This document shows, piece by piece, positions 1-9,379 of a stretch of 64,000 nt of DNA. Source of the DNA: Sphingomonas sp. Y38-1Y (GTDB lineage Bacteria > Pseudomonadota > Alphaproteobacteria > Sphingomonadales > Sphingomonadaceae); the NCBI RefSeq assembly GCF_032391395.1, contig NZ_CP135916.1, forward strand, positions 3,069,001 to 3,133,000. Reading direction: 5' to 3'. The notes beneath the pieces were generated by a model. The model was given only the letters and a program-made list of their open reading frames with translations. It was not told the origin of the DNA and made no database searches. The translations under genes were made by a program, and so were the position numbers. Each line of letters starts with the position of its first letter. The first letter of the stretch is position 1.

Positions 1-654
1 CATCTCCGCCACCGACAGCGCGCAGATTTGGAAGTGGCGCAGGCGCCCCGGCGCTTCCTCGATCAGCGTCACCGGGCACTCGATCAGACCGCGATGCGAG
101 ACCGGCGCAATCTGCGTAGCCGACAGCGACAGGCCGCTCGGCCAAGGATGCGCCGAACCATTGTGGCTGCTGTCATAGGTAAAGCCGAGCGCCGCCAGCG
201 CGTCGATCGTGTCGTCGTTCGCCGCATAGCTGCCCGCGCGGAACGCGACCGGCGCCTCGCACCCCGCCGCCACCAGCCACTCGGCCGCCTGCGCCAGCAG
301 CGCCTGCTGCTCGGGCCGGGGCAGATCGACCAGCTCGAACACGCCGTGCGCCGCGCCGCCGTCACCCGCCGCCGCGCCCTGCCAGTTGGGGTGGAGGTGA
401 AGCTGCACCTCCTGCCCCGCAACCAGGATCGGGTCGACGATGCGCTTGACCACATCGACGCTGTGGACCGCCGCCGGCATTGGATCGACGAAGAAGCACG
501 CCTTCAGCCCATGCTCCGCCAGCATCCGGAGCTGATAGCCGACGCCCACCCCCGCCGGATCGATCGACCGCGCGACCTGTTCGGCCAGCGGCAAGCGTGC
601 GGCATGGTGACGCCACATCAGCTCGGTATCGACGGTCAGGAACACGGGCGTCAT
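1..654 (-). CDS. Polysaccharide deacetylase family protein (3' end cut by window)
   Basis: The reverse strand is open from the ATG at 654 to the first base of the window, giving 218 residues with no stop, so the C-terminus lies outside. The protein starts MTPVFLTVDTELMW, with an Asp at the place of the NodB-fold metal/catalytic Asp. It then has a HLHP segment (residues about 87-90) fitting the metal-binding His motif, and a FRAGSYAANDDTIDALAALGF stretch typical of motif 3. NodB-fold enzymes remove N- or O-acetyl groups from polysaccharides or peptidoglycan. There is no signal peptide, so it may act on a cytoplasmic or lipid-linked glycan. The substrate cannot be named. The family call is firm, the exact role open. 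Confidence 0.8.
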   Translation of the reverse strand, partial: MTPVFLTVDTELMWRHHAARLPLAEQVARSIDPAGVGVGYQLRMLAEHGLKACFFVDPMPAAVHSVDVVKRIVDPILVAGQEVQLHLHPNWQGAAAGDGGAAHGVFELVDLPRPEQQALLAQAAEWLVAAGCEAPVAFRAGSYAANDDTIDALAALGFTYDSSHNGSAHPWPSGLSLSATQIAPVSHRGLIECPVTLIEEAPGRLRHFQICALSVAEM

Positions 655-701
655 TGCGCGCACGAATAGCCGTGCGGGCGTGAAGAAAGCGTGACCCCCG
701 C

Positions 702-3500
702 TCAGCCGGTCACCCCCCAGCGCTTGTAATCGTCGGCGAGGCGGGGCGAGTCGAATGTGGCCGCTTCGATATCGGCGGCGCTGCCCGCCGCATCCCCCTG
801 CCGCTTGCGAACGATTCCGCGCAGATAGAGCGCCGCGTTCATCTCCGGCGCGAGGCTCAGCGCCTGATCGAGGTCGGCGCGCGCCTGATCAAGGCGGCCG
901 GCGCGAAAATGTACCAGCGCCCGGCTGTCGAGTGCCGCGGCGGTGCTGATCCCCAGCGCGATCGCCCGGTCGCAATCGGCGAGCGCGGCGTCGAGCTCGA
1001 CATTCATCGTTCCGCGAAGCCAGCAGCGCGAGTTGAGCAGATCGGGATCGTTGGGCTTGTCGGCGATGGCACGGTCGATCGCCGCGACGGCCTCTTCCGC
1101 ATCGCCCTTGCGCTCGAGCACCTCGGCACGCTCGGCAAGTGCCGCCCGCATGTCCTGGCCGCCGCCGACGATGAACGGCTCCAGCACCTCCAACGCTTCG
1201 TCATAACGCCCCGTATAAGTCAGCGCGCCGGCATAATAATTGGCATAGGTGACGCTCGAGTCGGCTTCGAACGCCGCCTTGGCTGCATCGACGATCTCGC
1301 CATCGCGCCGAAGATTGTAGAGCAGCGAATGACGCCGCGAGAGGCGTTCCGCGCTCGCCTCGATCGCGATCGCCTTGTCCAGATCGGCCAGCGCACCCTT
1401 GAAGTCGGCAAGGCGCCAGCGAAGGTTGGATCGGTCGTCCAGCGCGCTCGGGTCGTCGGGCTCGGCCTCTGCCACCGCCTTGTCGTACATCGCCATAATC
1501 GGCTTCAACCGGCCGCTGCGCATCGCGTCGCGTCGGATCACCGCGTCGCGCGCGACATCGACGGGTGCGACGACGTTCAACGGGCGCGCCTTGATCGCGG
1601 CAAAGGCGGCACGCTCCGCCGACACGCGCTCCGGGGCGATCTCGGCACCGCTGCTTGCGGTCCGATCCTCGACGGTGACGATGCCGTTCGCCAGCGTTAC
1701 CTTGCGCGCGGCGCTCGCCCCCGCCAGCGCAGTCGGCAGCGTCTCGGCCCCCTCCAGGGTGTAACCCTTGCCGCCATCGGGCAGGATCACCCGCAGCGTC
1801 GCCACATTCGTCTCCGGATTGCCGGTCGCAACGGGGATCGTCTTCCATGCCGTGCGGCTGCGGTCGGGGGCAAAGGTCGCCTTGGCAAGCGCGAGCTCCA
1901 GCCCGCGTCGATTGCGGCCGTTGGCGAACGACCAGTCGCTCTGGGCGATCCCCTCGACTTCGATCGTGCCGGTATTCTCGGCCGCGTCGAAGTCCAGCTT
2001 GTGCGTGACGACGCGCACGCCGCTGACGATGTTGCCGGCAATGCCCTGCGCCATCGCCTTCATCTGCTCGGCGTTGCCCGCCGTTTGCGCCATCCGCATC
2101 ATCTCGGCATTCGCCCCGCGCAGCGTCATTCGCAGCTTGAACGGGGCCGGCAGGCGGAGGCCGGCGCGTTCGTCGATTTCGACCGCCAGAACGGCATCGG
2201 GCCGCGCGTTGGCGCGCATCACGATCGGCATCAGCTCGGCCCCGGCGGTGCGCAGCGGCAGACCCCAGCGGAAGGGCGGCGTGTCGTCCAGGTCGGCGAG
2301 CCGCGCACCCTGACCCGTGCCGTCCAGCCACAGGTCCTTTCCGTCGATCGTCGCGTGGACCAGCACATGGTCGAACGCCGCGGATCCTGGCAGCCGCTTC
2401 GGCACATAGTCGCCGGCCTCGATGCTCGCGAGCACGGGCTCCGCCTCGACCTCCAGCGCCTGCAGCATGGCGAGCAGCAGCAGCGTCTTGGCCTTGCAGT
2501 CGCCGTAGCGCGCTTCCCAGGTGCGCGCCGGCGCCTGCGGCGTGTAGTTGCCGCCGGCCATCCCTTTGAACAGGTACCGGATCTCGGTCTGCACCGATTG
2601 CAGTGCCAGCGCCGCGCGCTCGCGCGGCGTCTTCGCGGCCGAGCGGATGCGCGCGACTTCGGCGGCGAGCAGCGAGCCCGGCGCGATCAGCCCCTCGGTC
2701 GCATAGAGCGGTGCGAAGGTCTTCGACACCGCCTGCCAATCGGCGAAGCTGCTTGCCTCCACCAGCGGCAGCGGCCGGAACCGCAGCGGCGCATCCATGG
2801 GCATCTCCACCGGCTTGGCGGCGGGTCCGATCAGCTCGACCTCGCGATAGTCGCCGACGGTGACCGGCTCCAGTGCCAGCCCATCGAGGTAGCCGCGCAG
2901 CCGCACGTCCGCGTCCTTGCGCCAGCTGATGCGATTGCGCGCCAGGCCCGCCGTCACCGGCTTGGTCATGACCGGCATCAGCCCGTCGACATTGCCCTTC
3001 AGCACCGGATCGCGCGACGTCACGGTAAAGGCGACGTCGAGAATGTCGCCCACCTGCGCGCCCTCCACTTCGAGCGCGGCAGTCAGGATGCCGGTCAGCA
3101 TCCGCTGCTCCATCCCCAATTCGCGCTTGAGCACGTTGAAACGGTCGCCCTTGGCAAGCACGTCGATCGTCTCTGCCCCGCGCAGCAATCGGACGTGATG
3201 GATCACCACGTCGCCATGGTCGGGCTGCCAGTCGACGCGGATCGTTCCCGCCTGGTTGAGCATCGCCGGGTTGGCAATAACGTTGGCCGACCGGAGATAG
3301 GTCGAGAGCCGCCCGTCCTCGATCCGCTGCTGCTGGTCGAAGATCAGCACCTGGGGTCGCGGCGTCGGCAGCTTGTCCGCCACCGGCGCCGGCGCCTCCT
3401 TCACCCAGGCAGGCACCGGCTGATAGAGCGGCGTCTCGCCCGCCCATGCGGGTGCGGCACTCGCCAGCAGGCAAGCGGTGAAAGCGGCGACACGCAACAT
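702..3500 (-). CDS. DUF3857 / transglutaminase-like / TPR protein, secreted
   Basis: This 932-residue protein has a cleavable signal peptide ending near AWA-GE (residue 20). An N-terminal DUF3857 beta-sandwich (about 50-250) is followed by a transglutaminase-like core with GDCK (C335), FDH (H378) and WLD (D393), an intact Cys-His-Asp triad. The C-terminal third (about 650-930) is alpha-helical with TPR-like units such as DALADCDRAIALG and ARADLDQALSLAPE. Proteins of this architecture are common in Sphingomonadales and Bacteroidetes and are poorly characterised; they are presumed periplasmic peptidases or amidases or assembly factors. It lies 83 bp downstream of uvrC on the same strand, with no functional link evident. 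A small hairpin sits between them (about 3563-3580). Confidence 0.85.
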   Translation of the reverse strand: MLRVAAFTACLLASAAPAWAGETPLYQPVPAWVKEAPAPVADKLPTPRPQVLIFDQQQRIEDGRLSTYLRSANVIANPAMLNQAGTIRVDWQPDHGDVVIHHVRLLRGAETIDVLAKGDRFNVLKRELGMEQRMLTGILTAALEVEGAQVGDILDVAFTVTSRDPVLKGNVDGLMPVMTKPVTAGLARNRISWRKDADVRLRGYLDGLALEPVTVGDYREVELIGPAAKPVEMPMDAPLRFRPLPLVEASSFADWQAVSKTFAPLYATEGLIAPGSLLAAEVARIRSAAKTPRERAALALQSVQTEIRYLFKGMAGGNYTPQAPARTWEARYGDCKAKTLLLLAMLQALEVEAEPVLASIEAGDYVPKRLPGSAAFDHVLVHATIDGKDLWLDGTGQGARLADLDDTPPFRWGLPLRTAGAELMPIVMRANARPDAVLAVEIDERAGLRLPAPFKLRMTLRGANAEMMRMAQTAGNAEQMKAMAQGIAGNIVSGVRVVTHKLDFDAAENTGTIEVEGIAQSDWSFANGRNRRGLELALAKATFAPDRSRTAWKTIPVATGNPETNVATLRVILPDGGKGYTLEGAETLPTALAGASAARKVTLANGIVTVEDRTASSGAEIAPERVSAERAAFAAIKARPLNVVAPVDVARDAVIRRDAMRSGRLKPIMAMYDKAVAEAEPDDPSALDDRSNLRWRLADFKGALADLDKAIAIEASAERLSRRHSLLYNLRRDGEIVDAAKAAFEADSSVTYANYYAGALTYTGRYDEALEVLEPFIVGGGQDMRAALAERAEVLERKGDAEEAVAAIDRAIADKPNDPDLLNSRCWLRGTMNVELDAALADCDRAIALGISTAAALDSRALVHFRAGRLDQARADLDQALSLAPEMNAALYLRGIVRKRQGDAAGSAADIEAATFDSPRLADDYKRWGVTG

Positions 3501-3583
3501 CTTAAACCCCCAAATCAGTCCCCGTGGCGGAGGCTAATCGGCGTCCGTGAGTTTGGCTAGCAACATTGCTCCGACAATGTCGC

Positions 3584-5503
3584 CTATCGCGCGTGGTAGA
3601 AGTCGTAGACCTGCTGCGCCGTCCCCTTCGATACGCCCGGCGCCTTTTGCAGGTCCTCCAGGCTTGCCGATCGCACCGCCTTTGCCGTGCCGAAGTGCAT
3701 CAAGAGCGCCTTCTTGCGCGCGGGTCCGATGCCGGGAACCTCGTCCAGCGGCGAGGCGCCCATCGCCTTGGCGCGCTTTTCCCGGTGCGCGCCGATCGCG
3801 AAGCGGTGGACCTCGTCGCGGAGGCGCTGGAGGTAGAAGAGAACCGGCGAGTTGACGGGCAGCTGGAAGTCGCGGCCGTCCATAAGGTGAAAGACCTCGC
3901 GCCCCTCGCGCCCGTGGTGCGGCCCCTTGGCGATGCCGACGACGGTCACGTCCTCGATGCCCAGATCTTCCAGCACCTCCATCGCCACGCCCAGTTGCCC
4001 GCGGCCGCCGTCGACCAGCACCAGGTCGGGCCAGTCACCGCGATCGCGATCCGGGTCCTCGTCCTGCGCGCGGCGGAACCGGCGGCTCAGCACCTCGCGC
4101 ATCATCGCGAAATCGTCGCCGGGGGCGGTCTCCGCGCGCTTGATGTTGAACTTTCGGTACTGGCCCTTCCGGTATCCTTCAGGCCCGGCGACGATCATCG
4201 CGCCCAGCGCGTTGGTCCCCTGAATGTGGCTGTTGTCATAGACCTCGATGCGCTGCGGACTGTCGGCCAGCCCGAACAGCTCCGCCACCTCGCGCAACAG
4301 CTTCGCCTGCGTCGTCGATTCCGCCAGCCGCCGGTCGAGCGCCTCGACCGCGTTGCGCTTGGCCTGTTCGATCAGACGGCGGCGCGCCGATCGCTGCGGC
4401 ACCGACAGCGCGACGCGGTATCCGGCGCGCTCGCTCACCGCCTCTGCCAAGAGCTCGCATTCGGGCAGGTCGCGGTCGATCAGCACGGTGCGCGCGGGCG
4501 GCACCTCCTCGTAGAATTGCATCAGGAACTGGCTGAACACCTCGTCCTCCGGCACGTCGGCGACATGCGCGGGGAAGAAGGCGCGGTGGCCCCAATTCTG
4601 GCCGCCGCGAATGAAGAAGGCCTGGATGCCGACCTGCCCCTCCTTCTCCGCCATCGCGAACACGTCGGCGTCGCCCACGCCCTCGGCGTTGATCGCCTGC
4701 GTCCCCTGGATGAAGGTCAGCGCCTTCAGCCGGTCGCGCAGCACCGCGGCCAGCTCGAAGTCCATCTTCTCCGCCGCGTCCTGCATCTGCGCGCCGAGCT
4801 TGGCCTGCACCTCGGTCGACTTGCCCGCCAGGAAGCGCTTCGAGTCCGCGACCAGCTCGGCATAGTCGGGCGCGCTGATGCGATCGACGCACGGCGCCGA
4901 GCAGCGCTTGATCTGATAGAGCAGGCACGGACGATCGCGCGTGTTGAAGAAGCCGTCGGTGCAGCTTCGCAGCAGGAACAGCTTCTGGAGCGCGTTCAGC
5001 GTCTTGCGCACCTGCCCGGCGCCGGCGAACGGCCCGAAATAGTCGCCCTTCGCCCGCCGCGCCCCGCGATGGAGCTGGACGCGCGGATAGTCGTGGTCGG
5101 CGCGGATCAGGATGAAGGGGAAGCTTTTGTCGTCGCGCAACAGCACGTTGTAGGGCGGGCGATAGCGCTTGATGAGCTGCGCCTCGAGCAGCAGCGCCTC
5201 CGCCTCGCTGTTGGTGGTGACGACGGTCATCGACCGCGTCTGACCGACCATCCGCTGGAGCCGCTTCGAGAGCCGCGTGACCTGCGTATAGTTGGTGACG
5301 CGGTTCTTCAGCGCCCGCGCCTTGCCGACGTACAGCACGTCGCCGCGCGCATCCTGCATCCGATAGACGCCGGGGCGCGTCGGCAGCGTCTTCACGACAT
5401 TGCGGATCGCGGCGACGCCGGTCTCCAGATCGGGAGCGTCGGCGCCCTTGACGGCATAGGTGGCGGCGTCTTCGTTGAAACGGTCGGGGGTGCGAACGGA
5501 CAT
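3584..5503 (-). CDS. uvrC: Excinuclease ABC subunit C
   Basis: UvrC makes the dual incisions around DNA lesions in nucleotide excision repair with UvrA and UvrB. The 639-residue protein shows the N-terminal GIY-YIG nuclease (about 40-120, with PGVYRM and LYVGKA), a central Cys-containing region (RPCLLYQIKRCSAPC), a UVR/UvrB-binding motif (about 225-260), the RNase H-like C-terminal nuclease (EVYDNSHIQG, LVLVDGGRGQL) and a C-terminal helix-hairpin-helix pair (VPGIGPARKKALL and APGVSKGTAQQVYDF). Length is normal for the family. No alphaproteobacterial LexA box (GTTC-N7-GTTC) was found in the short upstream region. The long open frame on the opposite strand is a shadow. Confidence 0.98.
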   Translation of the reverse strand: MSVRTPDRFNEDAATYAVKGADAPDLETGVAAIRNVVKTLPTRPGVYRMQDARGDVLYVGKARALKNRVTNYTQVTRLSKRLQRMVGQTRSMTVVTTNSEAEALLLEAQLIKRYRPPYNVLLRDDKSFPFILIRADHDYPRVQLHRGARRAKGDYFGPFAGAGQVRKTLNALQKLFLLRSCTDGFFNTRDRPCLLYQIKRCSAPCVDRISAPDYAELVADSKRFLAGKSTEVQAKLGAQMQDAAEKMDFELAAVLRDRLKALTFIQGTQAINAEGVGDADVFAMAEKEGQVGIQAFFIRGGQNWGHRAFFPAHVADVPEDEVFSQFLMQFYEEVPPARTVLIDRDLPECELLAEAVSERAGYRVALSVPQRSARRRLIEQAKRNAVEALDRRLAESTTQAKLLREVAELFGLADSPQRIEVYDNSHIQGTNALGAMIVAGPEGYRKGQYRKFNIKRAETAPGDDFAMMREVLSRRFRRAQDEDPDRDRGDWPDLVLVDGGRGQLGVAMEVLEDLGIEDVTVVGIAKGPHHGREGREVFHLMDGRDFQLPVNSPVLFYLQRLRDEVHRFAIGAHREKRAKAMGASPLDEVPGIGPARKKALLMHFGTAKAVRSASLEDLQKAPGVSKGTAQQVYDFYHAR

Positions 5504-5559
5504 CCGCGCTGATCTAGGACGCGCGGGGGCTGGGGTGAAGCCGGTTGCTAACCTTCTTC

Positions 5560-5653
5560 GTCATGCCGGACTTGTTCCGGCATCCACCGGCCCGCAAACG
5601 CAGCGGCCGCGGCGCGTGCGGAACGGTGGACCCCGGAACAAGTCCGGGGTGAC
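5560..5653. repeat. Palindromic intergenic repeat, type A
   Basis: Two arms, one containing CCGGACTTGTTCCGG and one containing CCGGAACAAGTCCGG, face each other around about 40 bp, downstream of the esterase gene and upstream of uvrC. The same arms recur at 15245-15382 and, more diverged, at 27912-28002, so this is a dispersed REP-like family. Confidence 0.85.
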
Positions 5654-5661
5654 GGTATGGG

Positions 5662-6714
5662 TTATCGAAACGCCAGATGCCGGCTGAAGAACGGCAGCAC
5701 CTTCTCCTGCACGCGCAGGCCGATGCGGTTCGTGTGGTCGCCGTCATACACTTCATAGTCGTGTGTGATGCCATAGGCGCCGAGCTTGGCGTGCAGCACC
5801 GCGGTGTCCGCCGCCAGCCCGTCCTTGTCGCCCACGTCCAGCGCGATGGCCTTGTAGCGCTTCAGATCGCCGACATGCTGGTCGACAAAGGCGAGCGGCG
5901 CGTTCGCCGCCCAGCGCGCGAGCACGTCAGCCTTTTGCGCCTCGTCGCCGAACGGCAGGTCGAGATAGAGCGGGGCCTTCTTCGGATTGGGCGACCAGGC
6001 CGCCGCCGCCGCGAGCGTGGCGCGCTGGAGCCAGCCGAGCTTCTGCGCGTCCTCCATCGTCCGGATGCCCGCGAACGCCGCCTCCGCCTTGGCGTCGAGG
6101 CCCTGGGCCGAGCGCGCCGACATGCAGCACGGACTCATCATGTAGAGCGCGCCAAACACGTCCGAATGGTTCATCCCGATCCGCGACGCGCCATAACCGC
6201 CCATCGAGTGACCGACGAGGCCGCGGCTCTCGCGCTTCGGGAGGGTGCGATACCTGGCGTCGATCGCGGCGACGAGGTCGCGGGCGATGAACATCTCGAA
6301 GTCGCCCGTCGTCGGCGAGCGCGAATACATCGACCCGTTGTGCACCGTCTTGCTGTCCGGCATGACCACGATCATTTCACGCGCGCCCTTGCCGAACGCG
6401 CCCTCGATCGATCCGGGGACGTGGATCTCCTTGGCCCATTGCTCGGCGCCGATCGAATAGCCGTGCAGCGCATAGACGACCGGGTAGCGGCGGCGCGCAT
6501 CCGCCTTGTAGCCCGGCGGCAGGATCACCAGCACGTCGCGGTCGGCGCTGTCGCCTTCCAGATTGCCCGCGATGCTCGGCGAGTGGACCTTGATCCGCTC
6601 GACCCCCACCGGCTTGGCGCCAGGTACCGCAGGCGGTGCCGGCGTCGCCACTTGCGCCGACACGGCAACGGGCACCGCGGCCAGCAGCAGCGCGAGCTTC
6701 AGAACATGCTTCAT
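5662..6714 (-). CDS. Secreted esterase, alpha/beta-hydrolase (esterase D/PF00756-like)
   Basis: The 350-residue protein begins MKHVLKLALLLAAVPVAVSAQ, a clear Sec signal. The ATG at 6714 is chosen because GGGAGAGG lies just upstream; a longer reading would overlap the next gene. The fold shows DVLVILPPGY, YPVVYALHGY, a GHSMGG nucleophile elbow (Ser nucleophile) and a C-terminal YDGDHTNRIG holding the likely catalytic His. This matches the putative esterase/antigen-85 family, which includes S-formylglutathione hydrolase-like and feruloyl esterase-like enzymes. The export signal argues for an ester-cleaving role in the periplasm or outside. The substrate is not known. The stop is 8 bp from a type A repeat, which could act as a transcript end. 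Confidence 0.85.
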   Translation of the reverse strand: MKHVLKLALLLAAVPVAVSAQVATPAPPAVPGAKPVGVERIKVHSPSIAGNLEGDSADRDVLVILPPGYKADARRRYPVVYALHGYSIGAEQWAKEIHVPGSIEGAFGKGAREMIVVMPDSKTVHNGSMYSRSPTTGDFEMFIARDLVAAIDARYRTLPKRESRGLVGHSMGGYGASRIGMNHSDVFGALYMMSPCCMSARSAQGLDAKAEAAFAGIRTMEDAQKLGWLQRATLAAAAAWSPNPKKAPLYLDLPFGDEAQKADVLARWAANAPLAFVDQHVGDLKRYKAIALDVGDKDGLAADTAVLHAKLGAYGITHDYEVYDGDHTNRIGLRVQEKVLPFFSRHLAFR

Positions 6715-6763
6715 CGGACCTCTCCCCTTTTGAAGCAAATTTGTCGGAGTTATCGGCGCGCTG

Positions 6764-7420
6764 TCAATCGGCGAAGCGGAAATTGACCGCGCGGCGATAC
6801 TCCGGCCGCGCATCGAAGGCGTGCCCGGCGAACGGTCCGCCCCGCGTCACCCAGTGCATGAAAAGATGCGCCGACCAGCCGTTCGGATTGGGGGTGGTGC
6901 GCCCGTGCCGGCGATGCACGCCGTTGTAGAGCACGCCATCACCCGGCTGCATCGCAAAGCTGCGCATGCCGTCGCCCTCGAAATCGTCGGTGACGTGCTT
7001 CAGCGGCTCCGGCAGCGCGGTCGTGCCCACGTCCAGCGGCCAGACCTCGCCGTCCGAATAGTCGAGCGTCAGCGACAGGCTGTGTTCGCACGACGGGCGG
7101 TCACTGTGGACGCGGCACAGGTCGCCCTCGCGGTAGACGCGCAGGTAATCGTAGCTCGGGACGAGGTCGAGGCCGGTGATCGACCGGATCGTCGGCGTGA
7201 GCCCCCACAGAAAGGTGACGAGCGGCGACCAGGCGAAGCCATAGACCTCCGGCACGTCGCGGACGAGCAGCGGCGACCCGGTCCGCGGCGCGTCGAGGCC
7301 CGCTTCATCCGGATCGAGCTCGCGCTGGAACTGGCGGAGCAGCGCGTTGCAGATCTCGGGCGGGACGAGGCCGCGCACCAGCGCCGCCCCGTCCGCCGCA
7401 TAGTCGCCTTCAACCTCCAT
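6764..7420 (-). CDS. Fe(II)/2-oxoglutarate oxygenase-like protein
   Basis: This is a 218-residue cytoplasmic protein. I place the start at ATG 7420, which overlaps the stop of the upstream DUF885 gene as TGATG and indicates translational coupling; longer in-frame readings would run into that gene. Visible motifs are VHSDRPSCEHSLSL (an H-x-D iron-binding pair), a distal GVHRRHGR His and a following HLFMHWV strand, in the order expected of the double-stranded beta-helix dioxygenases (prolyl-4-hydroxylase or phytanoyl-CoA type). The N-terminus LVPPEICNALLRQF resembles the leading helix of such enzymes. The substrate is unknown. The oxygenase call is an inference from motif order. Confidence 0.65.
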   Translation of the reverse strand: MEVEGDYAADGAALVRGLVPPEICNALLRQFQRELDPDEAGLDAPRTGSPLLVRDVPEVYGFAWSPLVTFLWGLTPTIRSITGLDLVPSYDYLRVYREGDLCRVHSDRPSCEHSLSLTLDYSDGEVWPLDVGTTALPEPLKHVTDDFEGDGMRSFAMQPGDGVLYNGVHRRHGRTTPNPNGWSAHLFMHWVTRGGPFAGHAFDARPEYRRAVNFRFAD

Positions 7421-9228
7421 CAGGCCATGCGCGCTCGCGCCACCCGCTCGAGCACGGTCAGCGGCATCGCGCCCATCGTCAGCACGCGGTGGAACGCCTT
7501 GGGGTCCCAGTTCGCGCCCGCCTTGCGCTTCGCCTCGTCGCGCAGGCGGACCCAGACGGTGTGGCCGATCTTGTAGCTGCACGCCTGGCCCGGCCAGACG
7601 GTGTAGCGGTCGATCTCGCCCTGGCTGCGCCCGCGCGCGATGCCGGTGGTGGCGATCAGATAGTCGGTCGCCTTCTCCCGGCTCCAGCGCTTGGCGTGCA
7701 TGCCGCTGTCGACGACCAGGCGCGTGGCGCGGAACAGCAGCGACTGGAGATAGCCGACCTGCCCCAGCGGATCGCCGTCATACATCCCCATCTCGTCGGC
7801 AAGCTGCTCCGAATAGAGCGCCCAGCCCTCCGAATAGCCCGAATAGCCGCCGCGGCGGCGGATCAGCGGGATGTCCTCGCTCTCCAGCGCCGACATGACC
7901 TGAAGGTGGTGGCCCGGTACGCCCTCATGATAGCTGAGCGTCGCCAGCCCGAACTTGGGGCGGTCGAACGTGTCGCGCAGGTTGATGAAGTAGATCGCCG
8001 GCCGCGTCCCGTCGAGCGAGGCCGACTGGTAATAGCCACCGGGCGCGCCCGCCTGGATCGCGGGCGGCACGCGGCGGACCTCGACCGGCGCCTTGGGCAG
8101 TACCGCGAACTGCTCGGGCAGCCGCTTGGTCATTGCCGCGACCTGCGCGCGAAGCTGTTCGAGCAGCGCCTCGCGGCCCGGATCGGTGTTGGGGTAGAGC
8201 TGATCGGGCCGCTTGTTGAGCGCCACCAGCCGGTCGCCGACGGTCCCCTGGCCCATCCCCTGCTTCTTGAGGATGCCGTCGATGCGCCCGCTGATCTCCG
8301 CGACCTGCTCCAGGCCGAGCTTGTGGATCTCGTCGCCGGTCAGCTGAGTGGTGGTCGCCGCGCTGGCGGCGGCGGCATAGTAGGCCTCGCCATCGGGCAG
8401 GCGCCAGACGCCGGCATCGTGCGTCGCCTTGCCGCGCAGTTCGGTGACGAGCGCGCGCTGGCGGTCGAGCGCGGGGTACACGCGGCTCTCCATCAGCCGC
8501 GCCAATTCGGTCGCGCGTTCGGGCGGGAGATTGGCGGCCTTGAGCTTGGCGGCGAGATCGGTGGCGGGACCGCTTGCCGCCGGGGCCTTGTCGCGCGCCT
8601 CGGCAAGCTGCTTGAGCGTGGTGTCGAGGATATAGTCGGGCGCGAACACGCCCTTGGCCGCATCCTCGCGCTGGCGCTGCGTCTCGGCATCGATCGCGCC
8701 CGCGAACGCCGCGACGCGCGCGACATAGGCGTCGGCATCGGCGGCGTCCTTGACGCGGTGCTGGTTGGCGAGGAAGTCGGGCACGTCGCGATACGCGCCG
8801 GTCAGCTGCGTCAGCACATAGGGCGCATACCGCCCGGCGCTCGCGCCATAGGCATAGCGCTCACCCTCGATCGTGCGATTGAGGCTGTATTCGACGACCT
8901 CGTAATCGAGCTGCGCGGTTTCGCTCAGCCGATCGCGCGGAACCGCCTTCAGCGCGGCGAGCTCCTGCCTGGCACGGGCGAACTGCTTCGCCTGCCCCGC
9001 CCGCGAATTGTCGCCGAGCTTCGACTTGAGCGAGGCGCGCGCACCCGTGTCGAGGCCGAGCGAGGTCGCGCCCTCCGGATTGTCCTCCAATCGTGCATAG
9101 AAGAAGCGGTCGAGCATCGCACGCAGGTCGGCGTCGGCACCGTTCTGCGTGCGGGCGGCGACGGGGACGGCGGCAGCCGCGGCGGCAAGGCCGGTGGAGG
9201 CGAGGAACTGGCGACGACGCATGGGCAC
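7420..9228 (-). CDS. DUF885 family protein, Tat-exported metallopeptidase-like
   Basis: The 602-residue protein starts MPMRRRQFLASTGLAAAAAA, a signal with consecutive Arg residues (RRRQF) fitting Tat export. The C-terminal half carries SYHEGVPGHHLQ, an HExxxH-type metal site characteristic of DUF885 proteins, which are thought to be zinc carboxypeptidase-like. GWALYSEQLADEMG supplies a plausible third ligand. Length is normal for the family. It is the first gene of a two-gene unit with the downstream oxygenase-like gene. The physiological substrate is unknown. Confidence 0.88.
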   Translation of the reverse strand: MPMRRRQFLASTGLAAAAAAVPVAARTQNGADADLRAMLDRFFYARLEDNPEGATSLGLDTGARASLKSKLGDNSRAGQAKQFARARQELAALKAVPRDRLSETAQLDYEVVEYSLNRTIEGERYAYGASAGRYAPYVLTQLTGAYRDVPDFLANQHRVKDAADADAYVARVAAFAGAIDAETQRQREDAAKGVFAPDYILDTTLKQLAEARDKAPAASGPATDLAAKLKAANLPPERATELARLMESRVYPALDRQRALVTELRGKATHDAGVWRLPDGEAYYAAAASAATTTQLTGDEIHKLGLEQVAEISGRIDGILKKQGMGQGTVGDRLVALNKRPDQLYPNTDPGREALLEQLRAQVAAMTKRLPEQFAVLPKAPVEVRRVPPAIQAGAPGGYYQSASLDGTRPAIYFINLRDTFDRPKFGLATLSYHEGVPGHHLQVMSALESEDIPLIRRRGGYSGYSEGWALYSEQLADEMGMYDGDPLGQVGYLQSLLFRATRLVVDSGMHAKRWSREKATDYLIATTGIARGRSQGEIDRYTVWPGQACSYKIGHTVWVRLRDEAKRKAGANWDPKAFHRVLTMGAMPLTVLERVARARMA

Positions 9229-9379
9229 TCCCGGATCGAACTGGTTGCACCGACAACTAACCGATCATCCATGCCACGCAAGCAATGCACCGCAACTTCC
9301 TGAACGTTCGCGTTTTTGAGCAGTTGACCGCAAAGCGCCTGGCGGTCACGCTGCGTGCAGGTCGATCGGGAGACTCGTG

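Noticed and set aside
909..3560. A plus-strand open frame of 883 codons opposite the DUF3857 gene
   Set aside because: It is rich in Arg, His and Leu without domain patterns and lies antisense to a clear gene; it is a high-GC shadow.
8974..8992. TGGCACG followed by GGCGAACTGC as another sigma-54 site
   Set aside because: The -12 part does not match TTGC at the required spacing and it is within the DUF885 coding sequence.
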